Source of the DNA: CAINVV01 sp037137375
GTDB taxonomy: Bacteria; Bacteroidota; Bacteroidia; Bacteroidales; Prolixibacteraceae
DNA length: 64,000 bases
Reading direction: 5' to 3'
NCBI GenBank assembly: GCA_037137375.1
Contig: JBAXKJ010000018.1
Span: 1 to 64,000, forward strand
Shown here: positions 17,801-24,812 of the stretch, piece after piece
How the letters are laid out: each line of letters opens with the position of its first letter
Position numbering within the stretch: position 1 is the stretch's first letter
The notes under the pieces: model-generated
Told to the model about the DNA's origin: nothing
The model's database searches: none
What the model saw: only the letters and a program-made list of their open reading frames with translations
Program-made: the position numbers and the translations under genes

Positions 17801-18094
17801 GACAACATGTTGCAGGAGCAGCCATTCTCAGATTGGTTTAGTAGTCGATGGAAGGTGCTGAATGAAAGGGATATCCTACGTGCAGGTGAATCAAAACATC
17901 GTCCAGACAGGGTCATGATACAAGATAATAAGGCAGTTGTGATCGACTATAAGACCGGAGAAAAATCAGATAAGGATGTCAGACAAATGAAAGGCTACCT
18001 CGCGGATCTAAAAAAAATGGGCTATGAAGGTTGTGAAGGCAATATCTGGTACCTTCAGAATAACGAAATATTAAGAATCGAAATTTCAACCTAA
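14801..18094 (+). CDS. UvrD-type helicase-nuclease, AddA/RecB-like
   Basis: A 1097-residue superfamily 1A helicase fused to a RecB-type nuclease. Motifs: Walker A KASAGSGKTF (11-20), Ia AVTFTNKATAEMKERI, motif II LDEFQDTSRQQW, motif III VVGDVKQSIYRWR, motif IV TNWRSKKNI, motif V STIHQSKGLEY and motif VI LLYVALTRA. At the C-terminus, GTIMHQVFE and PDRVM followed by VIDYKTGEKSDKD form the PD-(D/E)XK site. The protein should resect double-strand breaks, as AddAB or RecBCD do. No addB-like partner gene is next to it. A PaaI-type thioesterase follows after seven bases, with no obvious functional link. Confidence 0.9.
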   Translation: MADISGLNIFKASAGSGKTFQLVGEYLKMLFARPSSYRNILAVTFTNKATAEMKERILKELANLSSGSESKYMEFLKDYGVEQKIRLKATSILHMILHDYSRFSVMTIDSFFQKVIRSFAREIRLNASFRTEIDDRQALEDAVDLLFQDIDGNLFLKEWLVLFLEENLEEGRSWDFKNELMKFGKEVGKEAFKLHGEELLESLAGRENLSQYVAALKKVVADAGIRLKSLGEEGLNLITASGLTYDQLKNGKNSFANLFNKLYLGKCDAPTQTMSNARNQLENWYKKTDPPSVIEKIERLYHNGLNQKLNESLDALKEETTKINSARAVLKNIYPFGLLGNIALKVKEVLSENNTVLLSDSGSLIGRIIEGSDTPFIYEKVGLIYRHFMLDEFQDTSRQQWSNFKPLVENALASGNSSLVVGDVKQSIYRWRNGDWNLLANQLATDLSHQQISTRSLDTNWRSKKNIIDFNNTLFWRASADLNEWFNREIADHSFSDLCGVIANAYTGQRQDCPKSNTGGGYVKMSFIEPEGSTTKSEFREKAMALLIGQIENVQLSGVLPEEITILVRDNSDGEKIAKAFWERKKNDPQTGVKYDVITSDTLKIGGSPVVLFVVNFFKFFTRKDTQLVRAEILFGYYGVLFPEIQPAGPDHVFELHDLFDSDSHLPELFDKWLDVDVRSEFQTGLLALPLYELAVTISDHFHLGEIAGEKVYLQSFLDLVLEYGREESGGISGFLEWWDISGTNKTLNLPVIKNFIRISTIHQSKGLEYHTVFIPFCDWEIAIHPKKVPYIWSIPEIEPFNMLRMVLLKCDLSLKDSIFSHDYYQEMLYSIMDNLNLLYVALTRAVNHLFITMPYKEANKQFSSMADLIQGIIEHAHMPDSIDKEQYLDFNKNWNDENKTFELGELLISPVQEEVTATVRQNDPLILNSNTKRMEIRLHSKDYFLLTGDRRTERINKGTIMHQVFEKIIIRPDVRPAVNQMISSGLINPQEGAELFEKIDNMLQEQPFSDWFSSRWKVLNERDILRAGESKHRPDRVMIQDNKAVVIDYKTGEKSDKDVRQMKGYLADLKKMGYEGCEGNIWYLQNNEILRIEIST

Positions 18095-18101
18095 GAATAT
18101 T

Positions 18102-18587
18102 ATGATCAGAAAGATTCTCAATCCATATATCAAATCGGGTAGAAAAGATTATAACTGCTTCGGTTGCTCTCCAAATAATGATAAAGGATTACAGCTAAAA
18201 TTTGAATTGCACGCCGATGAGGTTGTAGCGGTTTGGAGTCCTCAGAAATGGGCGGAAGGATACAGAAATGTCTTGCATGGCGGCATTCAGGCAGCTTTGC
18301 TCGACGAAGTGTGCAGCTGGGTCGTACAATCCCTGTGCAAAACAGTAGGAGTGACTACTTCGATGGAAATAAGCTATCGGAAGGCTGTCCTGATTAGCGA
18401 TGGGGATATCACCCTTCGCGGGAGGCTGACAGAGCAAAACAGCAGGATGGCTTTTGTGGATGGCAAGCTGTTCTCAAGCGACGGAACCGTATGCGCAACC
18501 GCAAAATGCAAATTTTTTCTCTTCCCGATCGATAAGGCAAAATCAGACTTTGAATATCCGGGAGGGGAAGCTTTTTTCGAGGATTAG
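18102..18587 (+). CDS. PaaI-family hotdog thioesterase
   Basis: A 161-residue single hotdog domain protein. The start motif CFGCSPNNDKGLQLKF and the segment LHGGIQAALLDEVCSW (the active-site HGG plus the Asp/Glu helix) are typical of acyl-CoA thioesterases of the PaaI/YbgC type. It begins seven bases after the helicase-nuclease and probably shares its transcript. The acyl-CoA substrate is unknown. Its stop is seven bases from the stop of the convergent LysO gene. Confidence 0.86.
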   Translation: MIRKILNPYIKSGRKDYNCFGCSPNNDKGLQLKFELHADEVVAVWSPQKWAEGYRNVLHGGIQAALLDEVCSWVVQSLCKTVGVTTSMEISYRKAVLISDGDITLRGRLTEQNSRMAFVDGKLFSSDGTVCATAKCKFFLFPIDKAKSDFEYPGGEAFFED

Positions 18588-18594
18588 GATATTC

Positions 18595-19203
18595 CTATTT
18601 CCCAACGGTCAGGATAAACGTCACCAGAAACGGTACCAAAATAGTCAATACCACTCCGCTGAATACGGAGACTACCACATATTCCCTTCCGGAATATTTG
18701 CTGATGACCGGCAAAGTCGTATCCATCGCGGTAGCGCCCCCTGAAGCTATTCCGGCCAGTTTTCCAAAATACCTTACCAGGAATGGAGTCGTAAGCAAAG
18801 TAGCCACCTCCCTGAAAATATTCGATAACAACGCCACCACTCCCAGACTATGACTGTGTAGTTGCGTAATGAAGATGCTGGAGAGACTGTAATAGCCAAA
18901 GCCAGACCCAACGGCAAGTGTTTCCCTGAGTGTCAGTGAAGGCAGGATCAGAGCCGTCAATCCGGCACCCAACATGGTTCCCAGGATAATGATGACCGGT
19001 ACCCAAAGTATCTTATAATTATGGGTGGCCAATACTTTCCAGGAATTGCGGTCGCTACCGATGCCGACCCCAGCCAAAAACATAAGCAGGAACAATGCGA
19101 AACTTCCAATCTGGTCCCAATTGAACCCATTCGGTAATTTTCCAGAAATTCCGGCAAGAACTCCTGTAACGAAGAAGGCAAAGATTATCAGGCTACTCTT
19201 CAT
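18595..19203 (-). CDS. LysO-family transporter, C-terminal part (DUF340)
   Basis: A 202-residue membrane protein with about six hydrophobic segments, matching the C-terminal two thirds of LysO/YbjE. Conserved features include LAVGSGFGYYSLSSIFI and GGATAMDTTLPVI. LysO exports lysine, and its analogues, across the inner membrane. The N-terminal part is encoded by the preceding gene, with a four-base ATGA overlap, so the transporter is split in two and must assemble from both. Split LysO genes are, to my recollection, common in Bacteroidales. Confidence 0.82.
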   Translation of the reverse strand: MKSSLIIFAFFVTGVLAGISGKLPNGFNWDQIGSFALFLLMFLAGVGIGSDRNSWKVLATHNYKILWVPVIIILGTMLGAGLTALILPSLTLRETLAVGSGFGYYSLSSIFITQLHSHSLGVVALLSNIFREVATLLTTPFLVRYFGKLAGIASGGATAMDTTLPVISKYSGREYVVVSVFSGVVLTILVPFLVTFILTVGK

Positions 19204-19472
19204 TTTTGCCTGAATAAAAGCTTGAAGAGAAGGGCGGATAATAGCACGCTGCCGGCGATGGAGGCAACGGCAATTATTACAGCCTCATAACCAATTTTCC
19301 CCAGGTTCTGAATCACCTCCTGGTTGGTTCCAACTGAAATACCCAGCATAAAAAGGAGAAGATAGATGGCCCAGTTCATCAGCTCATTATTGACTTTATG
19401 CAGCACAGGCTTCCGAATAATCAGAAATCCGGTAAGTATTCCGGCAGAAAGTACCAGTAAAATGGAGCCCAT
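19200..19472 (-). CDS. LysO-family transporter, N-terminal part
   Basis: About 90 residues when started at the ATG at 19472. A longer frame to 19562 would run into the outer-membrane gene upstream and adds no conserved sequence. Three membrane segments include LSAGILTGFLIIRK and LLLFMLGISVGTNQEV, the GxxxG-like signature of the LysO N-terminal domain. Its stop overlaps the start of the C-terminal partner by four bases (ATGA), which would couple their translation and keep the two halves in balance. Confidence 0.78.
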   Translation of the reverse strand: MGSILLVLSAGILTGFLIIRKPVLHKVNNELMNWAIYLLLFMLGISVGTNQEVIQNLGKIGYEAVIIAVASIAGSVLLSALLFKLLFRQK

Positions 19473-19485
19473 CTGGAATAATTTG

Positions 19486-19983
19486 TCAGAATTGATACCT
19501 GACGGCCAGACCAATATTGAGTCCGCTGCCATAATTGAATAGTCCGATTTCTGGTCGGGCATTCAGCGCTAACTGGATTTTAGCGGGGAAAGCGTATTCA
19601 ATTCCCACGTCTCCTGCTGCAGAAAGAAAGAGACCGTTGTTATACCTTGAGTTGTATATCATGGAGTTCCAGGTCCCCAGTTTTGCACCTGGGCCCGCGT
19701 ACCATTTGAATCCGTCGCTTATTGGCCAAACCCAGTGATAGAGTCCTATTACAGCCAGGCTACTATAATTGTTCTGTGTATTGTCAATGAATTCATGGTT
19801 GCCATTGAACTCCAGATTCACCTCAAGACGATTAACCGGGCTTAAAAGTTGTTGATAGGTAATTTCAGTTCCCATGCCATAACCTGCGCCAAAACGTAGA
19901 CCCAACGCATGTTTTACTTCCTGCGCTGAAGATAGGTTTATGAGAAAAATAGAAACAATCAGTGTGAGAAATATTTTTTTCAT
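19486..19983 (-). CDS. Small outer-membrane beta-barrel protein
   Basis: A 165-residue protein with a signal peptide (cleavage after LSSAQ) and alternating amphipathic strands ending in a C-terminal aromatic residue (AVRYQF), as expected of an eight-stranded outer-membrane barrel. No specific family is recognised. It lies 13 bases upstream of the split lysO genes on the same strand, so the three are likely one transcript. Confidence 0.75.
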   Translation of the reverse strand: MKKIFLTLIVSIFLINLSSAQEVKHALGLRFGAGYGMGTEITYQQLLSPVNRLEVNLEFNGNHEFIDNTQNNYSSLAVIGLYHWVWPISDGFKWYAGPGAKLGTWNSMIYNSRYNNGLFLSAAGDVGIEYAFPAKIQLALNARPEIGLFNYGSGLNIGLAVRYQF

Positions 19984-20080
19984 TTTGGAATTTATTAAAG
20001 AGTTAAAATTGCCCCATCATGAGGGCGCTTAAAAGTAGAAAATAATTTGAACTGTCAAAATCAGCATAAGCAAAAGATAG

Positions 20081-21565
20081 TTATTGACCTCCCAAACTGA
20101 GGATTTTCTTAAATCTCGCCATCTGGGACTCCCAAATTTCAGGCTCATGGGGCAAGAAGGTCTTCGTTTCAAAAGAATTTGCTACCATCGCCCTGATCTC
20201 CTGCATGGAGGAAACCTGCTTCAGGGCCTTCGCCTGTATCATGATGTTACCGATTGCAGTAGCCTCTGTCGGACCAGCAACCACGGGTATCCCGAGGGCA
20301 TTGGCACTGTACTGGCAAAGTAATTCGTTGTTGGCACCCCCGCCAATGATGTGAACCTGATGAATTGGATGGGAAAAAACGGAACGGATAGAATCAAGCG
20401 TCATACTGTATTTCATGGCCAGGCTTTCGAAAATGCATCTGATGAATTCACCATGCGTGACAGGGGGCATCTGTCCGGTTTTGATGCAATATTCAGTAAT
20501 TGCTACCGGCATATCTGCTGGATTAAGAAAACTTGAACCATCGGGATCTATCAGACATTTAAAGGGTTGTGCCAGGGTACTCAAATCAACCATTTCACTC
20601 CAGGAATAATTTACCTCACGCGACCAGATTCTTCTGCATTCCTGAAGCAGCCACATCCCCATAATGTTTTTCAGGAAGCGAGTCGTTCCTTCGGCTCCTC
20701 CCTCATTGGTAAAATTGAGATCTAGTATCTCTTTGGATATGAGTGGCCTATCAGATTCGACACCCATCAGCGACCAGGTTCCGGAGCTAATATAGGCCCA
20801 GTTTTTTCCAGTGGCTGGAACCGATACGATGGCTGAAGCAGTATCATGTGAAGCAACTGCAATAACAGGAATTTCCTTGCTCCCGGTCTCTCTCTGAACC
20901 TCTGGTTTGATAGGCCCCAGCAGGGTTCCGGGAAGAACAATTTCCTGCATGATGGACTGGTCCACGCCCATTGCCTGGAAGAGCTTTTCTTCATAGGCCA
21001 GATGGCCGGGTTTCAGCATTTGAGAAGTTGAAGCTATTGAAAACTCGTTTTTCTTTACGCCACAGAAAAGATAGGAAAGTGCGTCAGGCATGAAAAGCAA
21101 ATCTTTTCCGGCTAGATATTGAGAAGAACTGGTTTGATGGTTGACGAAAAGCTGGAACAGTGAATTGAACTGCATCAGTTGGATACCTGTCATCAGGTAA
21201 AGCTCTTCTTTAGGGATGATTTTGAAGAAATCCTCCATGGCATGATCCGTGCGGTGATCCCGGTAGGCGAAGGGCAAGGAAGCGATCATTCCGTCTTTAT
21301 CGACAAAAGCGAAATCGACCCCCCAGGTATCAATAGCGATTGAATCCGGTTGGACGCCAAAATCCCGCAGACATTTCTTTAATCCGGTTTTAAGTTCGTC
21401 GAAAATGGAGAAAATATTCCAGTAGAAATGGTTGTCGATTTCGACCATCCTGTTTTCGAAGCGGTGGATTTCAGTAAGTTGGAGACGCTGATTTGCAATG
21501 GTACCCAACATGGCCCTTCCTGATGAAGCGCCTAAATCGAAAGCCAAAAAATTACCGGTTGCCAT
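20081..21565 (-). CDS. rhaB: Rhamnulokinase (FGGY carbohydrate kinase)
   Basis: A 494-residue FGGY-family kinase. The N-terminal phosphate motif is LAFDLGASSGRAMLG, and DTWGVDFAFVD and VHIIGGGANNELLCQ are the RhaB-type substrate and ATP-binding blocks. RhaB phosphorylates L-rhamnulose at C1 in rhamnose catabolism. No rhaA, rhaD, transporter or regulator is present nearby, so it is isolated from the usual operon. It lies 40 bases after the sulfur transporter gene on the same strand. L-fuculokinase is a less likely alternative. Confidence 0.88.
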   Translation of the reverse strand: MATGNFLAFDLGASSGRAMLGTIANQRLQLTEIHRFENRMVEIDNHFYWNIFSIFDELKTGLKKCLRDFGVQPDSIAIDTWGVDFAFVDKDGMIASLPFAYRDHRTDHAMEDFFKIIPKEELYLMTGIQLMQFNSLFQLFVNHQTSSSQYLAGKDLLFMPDALSYLFCGVKKNEFSIASTSQMLKPGHLAYEEKLFQAMGVDQSIMQEIVLPGTLLGPIKPEVQRETGSKEIPVIAVASHDTASAIVSVPATGKNWAYISSGTWSLMGVESDRPLISKEILDLNFTNEGGAEGTTRFLKNIMGMWLLQECRRIWSREVNYSWSEMVDLSTLAQPFKCLIDPDGSSFLNPADMPVAITEYCIKTGQMPPVTHGEFIRCIFESLAMKYSMTLDSIRSVFSHPIHQVHIIGGGANNELLCQYSANALGIPVVAGPTEATAIGNIMIQAKALKQVSSMQEIRAMVANSFETKTFLPHEPEIWESQMARFKKILSLGGQ

Positions 21566-21605
21566 AGGAAAAAGATATTTTAAATTGACAAAATGAACTT
21601 CATTG

Positions 21606-22604
21606 TTATTTTTTTTGATAGAAGAATCTGCCTGTCACCAAGAGTCCTGCAAAGACAAAAACTGCAAATAGCAAACTGCTTGCAGCCAATTGCATACCGC
21701 CTGAGATGACGTGACCTGAAGTGCATCCTCCTGCCATTCGGGCGCCAAAAATGAGTATGAATCCACCGAAGAAAGCCCAGAAAGCCCTTTTCCCAAAATT
21801 TCCGCCTTTGTATTTTTCCCAATTGGAGTGAATCATCTTGATCTTGAAATCCCTGCGAATCAGTGAGATGACAAGACCTGAAAGAAGACCGCCGGCCAGA
21901 AAGGGTACCTCCCAGCTACCGGATTTGCCTATCTGCTTGAAATAGTCGTTGTTAATGACTCCGAAAATATTATCAGAAACATATGGAAAGAAAGTGGATG
22001 CGCCTATCGGACGGTCGGCATAATGGAAGACAAAGGCGTTAAGCAATGCAATTCCTACTCCTGCGATGATCCAACTCCTGTCTGTACTGTTGTCCATTTT
22101 GTGGATCAGAAAGGCCATAGAGGTAAAGGCCAGGCCGCACAGGATCATTAAGGAATAAAATAGCCCGGGCGAACTACCTACAGCGGTAAAAAGCGAAAAG
22201 GAACCGATATTTGGTCCCAGCAGCCCATTGATGGAAGGAAGTAAAACTGTGTAAACCAGACCACCCGCCAAACCGCCAAGAATACCAACCATCGCATCAA
22301 GCGAACCTTCTCCTGCGGAAACCATTACCGTTCCGGGACAATAGCCAAGAATAGCCATGCCGGCACCGAAAATCAAACCTCCAATAACAACTCCACCCAA
22401 AATAAGTGGTTTAATGTGGTATGCAGCCAGTCCCATGCCTATCTCGGCGATGAGCACGATTACCCCGACTCCTATAGCCAGTGCAATGGCTTTGGCTACC
22501 TTAAAATTTTCGAGGGTTGCCATGCCACTGATCGTGTCAAAGCGATTCAATTTGGCGCTTTGAAGCAATGCTCCAAAAATGAATCCAAGCAATAGAATGT
22601 CCAT
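21606..22604 (-). CDS. YeeE/YedE-type thiosulfate/sulfur transporter (TsuA-like)
   Basis: A 332-residue membrane protein with about nine hydrophobic segments. Two cysteine signatures define the family: GYCPGTVMVSAGEGSLDA in the first half and ARMAGGCTSGHVISGG in the second. In TsuA these cysteines pass thiosulfate through the membrane. The usual partner, a TusA-like protein (TsuB), is not found nearby. A well-formed promoter lies just upstream (22640-22671). Substrate assignment is by family only. Confidence 0.85.
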   Translation of the reverse strand: MDILLLGFIFGALLQSAKLNRFDTISGMATLENFKVAKAIALAIGVGVIVLIAEIGMGLAAYHIKPLILGGVVIGGLIFGAGMAILGYCPGTVMVSAGEGSLDAMVGILGGLAGGLVYTVLLPSINGLLGPNIGSFSLFTAVGSSPGLFYSLMILCGLAFTSMAFLIHKMDNSTDRSWIIAGVGIALLNAFVFHYADRPIGASTFFPYVSDNIFGVINNDYFKQIGKSGSWEVPFLAGGLLSGLVISLIRRDFKIKMIHSNWEKYKGGNFGKRAFWAFFGGFILIFGARMAGGCTSGHVISGGMQLAASSLLFAVFVFAGLLVTGRFFYQKK

Positions 22605-22639
22605 ATTAAGCGTTTTGGAATTATTGAAATTTCAGTTTC

Positions 22640-22671
22640 AAAGATAGCAAATCATACGACCCAGAGCAATT
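22640..22671 (-). promoter_or_regulatory. Bacteroidota-type promoter for the YeeE-like gene
   Basis: On the minus strand, ATTG (22671-22668) is followed after 20 bases by TATCTTTG (22647-22640), an exact match to TAnnTTTG. The start codon is about 35 bases further on. This is one of the best promoter matches in the window. Confidence 0.7.
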
Positions 22672-22704
22672 TTTGTTGGTCTGGAAGCATCAATATCTGG
22701 GGTA

Positions 22705-24618
22705 TTACCTGTTAAACAGAATTTTTTCAAGATCCGGTCGGCCTATTCTCCGAAGCTCAGCAATCAGCTCTTTCCTATTCTCATTTTTATACCAGAAGAA
22801 GAATTTTCTTTGTGCCAGTTTCTGATCCTGGCTCTTGGCCGTATAGATTTTTTCGAGTGTGTACGGGTGGTAACCGGAATAATAGATGACAGTCGCCAGC
22901 GTCATTGGCGTCGGAGTAAAATCCTGAATTTGCTCCAGCTTGAAATTGAGTTCCTTCGTCTTTGCGGCCAGATCGGCCATTGCTCCCACGTCGCTTCCAG
23001 GATGGCTGGAAATGAAATAGGGGATGAGCTGTTGCTTCAGGCCATATTTCTCGTTAGCCTTGTCAAAGAATTTTTTGAGTAATTCGAATTGAGAAAAGGA
23101 AGGTTTCCTCATGACAGACAGTACCTGATCCGCAGTATGTTCAGGTGCCACTTTCAATCTACCCGAAACATGGTTCCCGATCACCTGATCCAGATAGGCT
23201 AGATTACCCTGGTTTACCTCCTCCTCGTTAACCCGGTGAAAGACCAGGTCGTAACGAATGCCGCTTCCAATGAAGGCCTTTTTTACCCCTTTGAAATTGG
23301 CCACCTTCCGATACAGCTCGCTCATCGGCCGGTGGTCGGTATCAAGATTCTTACAAACAGAAGGGTAAATGCACGAGGGTCGCCTGCAAAGACGGCAAAT
23401 TCCCAGGTCTTTTCCGGCCATTTTGTACATGTTGGCAGAAGGTCCACCGATATCGGAAATGTAGCCCTTAAAATCCGGCATATTTACCACGGACTCTACC
23501 TCCTTCATGACCGAAGTTTCCGATCTTGAAGCGATGAATTTACCCTGATGAGCCGAGATGGTGCAGAATCCGCATCCACCGAAACAGCCCCTGTGGATAT
23601 TAATCGAATGCCTGATCATTTCGTAAGCCGGAATGTCCCCTTTACCCTGATATTTTGGGTGAGGAAGCCTGGTATAAGGCAGATCGCTGAAGTCATCAGC
23701 CTCTGAGGTGGTCAAGGGAGACCAGGCCGGATTGATCACAATTTTTTTATCTCCGATGGTCTGAAGTAGCCGGGTATCAGGTTCCATTCTGTTGGATTCC
23801 TCTTCAATGACCCTGAAATTTTTGGCATAATTGATTTTTTCCCTCTTGCATTCCTCATGCGAAAAAAGTTTAAACTCTTTCCAGGAAGTTCCATCCGCTA
23901 ATTCCTTTTCCTTACTTACCAGGAAAGCCGTTTGCGGAATATCCGTCAGCCGGGTGATCAATTCCCCTTCCCGAAGCCGCCGAACCATCTCCAGCAGCGA
24001 CTTTTCACCCATGCCATAGAAAAGCATATCCGCCCTGCTTTCGACCAGTATCCCGGGCTTAAGCTGGTCAGACCAATAATCGTAATGCGTGACTCGTCTC
24101 AATGAGGCCTCTATTCCCCCGATGATCAAAGGAACATCAGGGTACAGTTTTTTGATGATATTGGAATAGACAATGGTGGCATAATCCGGCCTTGCTCCAG
24201 CCCGATCGCCAGGTGTATAGGCATCATTCGAGCGCTTTCTCTTGTTGGCAGTGTAGTGATTAACCATGGAGTCCATGCATCCGGCTGTGACCGCAAAGAA
24301 GAGTCGCGGGATGCCCATTTTCTTAAAATCCCTGAGGTCATCCTGCCAGTTAGGTTGTGGAACGATGGCAACCTTCAGCCCCTCGCGCTCGAGCAGTCTG
24401 CCGATGACCGCTGCCCCAAAGGAAGGATGATCGACATAGGCGTCACCAGTGAAAAGGACCACATCCAACGCCTCCCATCCCAGTGCGTGAACCTCTTTGA
24501 TGGTAGTTGGTAACCATCTATGTAACCTGTTTTCGCTCAAAATCAAAACTGTTTGCGGTAAATTTACATCATTTAGCAGTGTTGAAGCAGGTTGTGGCAA
24601 ATATTTAATTATTTGCAT
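22705..24618 (-). CDS. YgiQ-family radical SAM protein
   Basis: A radical SAM enzyme of the UPF0313/YgiQ family. The cluster-binding motif is RGCFGGCGFCTISAHQG (CxxxCxxC), preceded by the typical N-terminal block LPTTIKEVHALGWEALDVVLFTGDAYVDHPSFG. An open frame continues to 24831 with a GTG start, but that extension would overlap the divergent gene at 24813 and has no family similarity. I chose the ATG at 24618 (637 residues). A TTG codon still closer to the conserved block is also possible. The biochemical function of the family is unknown. Confidence 0.85.
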   Translation of the reverse strand: MQIIKYLPQPASTLLNDVNLPQTVLILSENRLHRWLPTTIKEVHALGWEALDVVLFTGDAYVDHPSFGAAVIGRLLEREGLKVAIVPQPNWQDDLRDFKKMGIPRLFFAVTAGCMDSMVNHYTANKRKRSNDAYTPGDRAGARPDYATIVYSNIIKKLYPDVPLIIGGIEASLRRVTHYDYWSDQLKPGILVESRADMLFYGMGEKSLLEMVRRLREGELITRLTDIPQTAFLVSKEKELADGTSWKEFKLFSHEECKREKINYAKNFRVIEEESNRMEPDTRLLQTIGDKKIVINPAWSPLTTSEADDFSDLPYTRLPHPKYQGKGDIPAYEMIRHSINIHRGCFGGCGFCTISAHQGKFIASRSETSVMKEVESVVNMPDFKGYISDIGGPSANMYKMAGKDLGICRLCRRPSCIYPSVCKNLDTDHRPMSELYRKVANFKGVKKAFIGSGIRYDLVFHRVNEEEVNQGNLAYLDQVIGNHVSGRLKVAPEHTADQVLSVMRKPSFSQFELLKKFFDKANEKYGLKQQLIPYFISSHPGSDVGAMADLAAKTKELNFKLEQIQDFTPTPMTLATVIYYSGYHPYTLEKIYTAKSQDQKLAQRKFFFWYKNENRKELIAELRRIGRPDLEKILFNR

Positions 24619-24812
24619 GATCAAAATGCCAAAATTGCCGGTCTTTTTTACTGCGGATTCTATATATTTGAATGCATCAGTTTTGCCAGCTAAACATTGA
24701 ACCAGACTATATGAAACGAGCATGGGCAAATCCCACAAAAGGCGATGTAAATCAAACTGCGAGTTCCATGAGTACTTACTAATATTCAATAATTTAACTA
24801 ATTTATTTACGA

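Noticed and set aside
20008..20030. Small GCCC/GGGC hairpin between rhaB and the outer-membrane gene
   Set aside because: The stem is only four pairs long and lacks a proper T run on either strand, so I do not call it a terminator.
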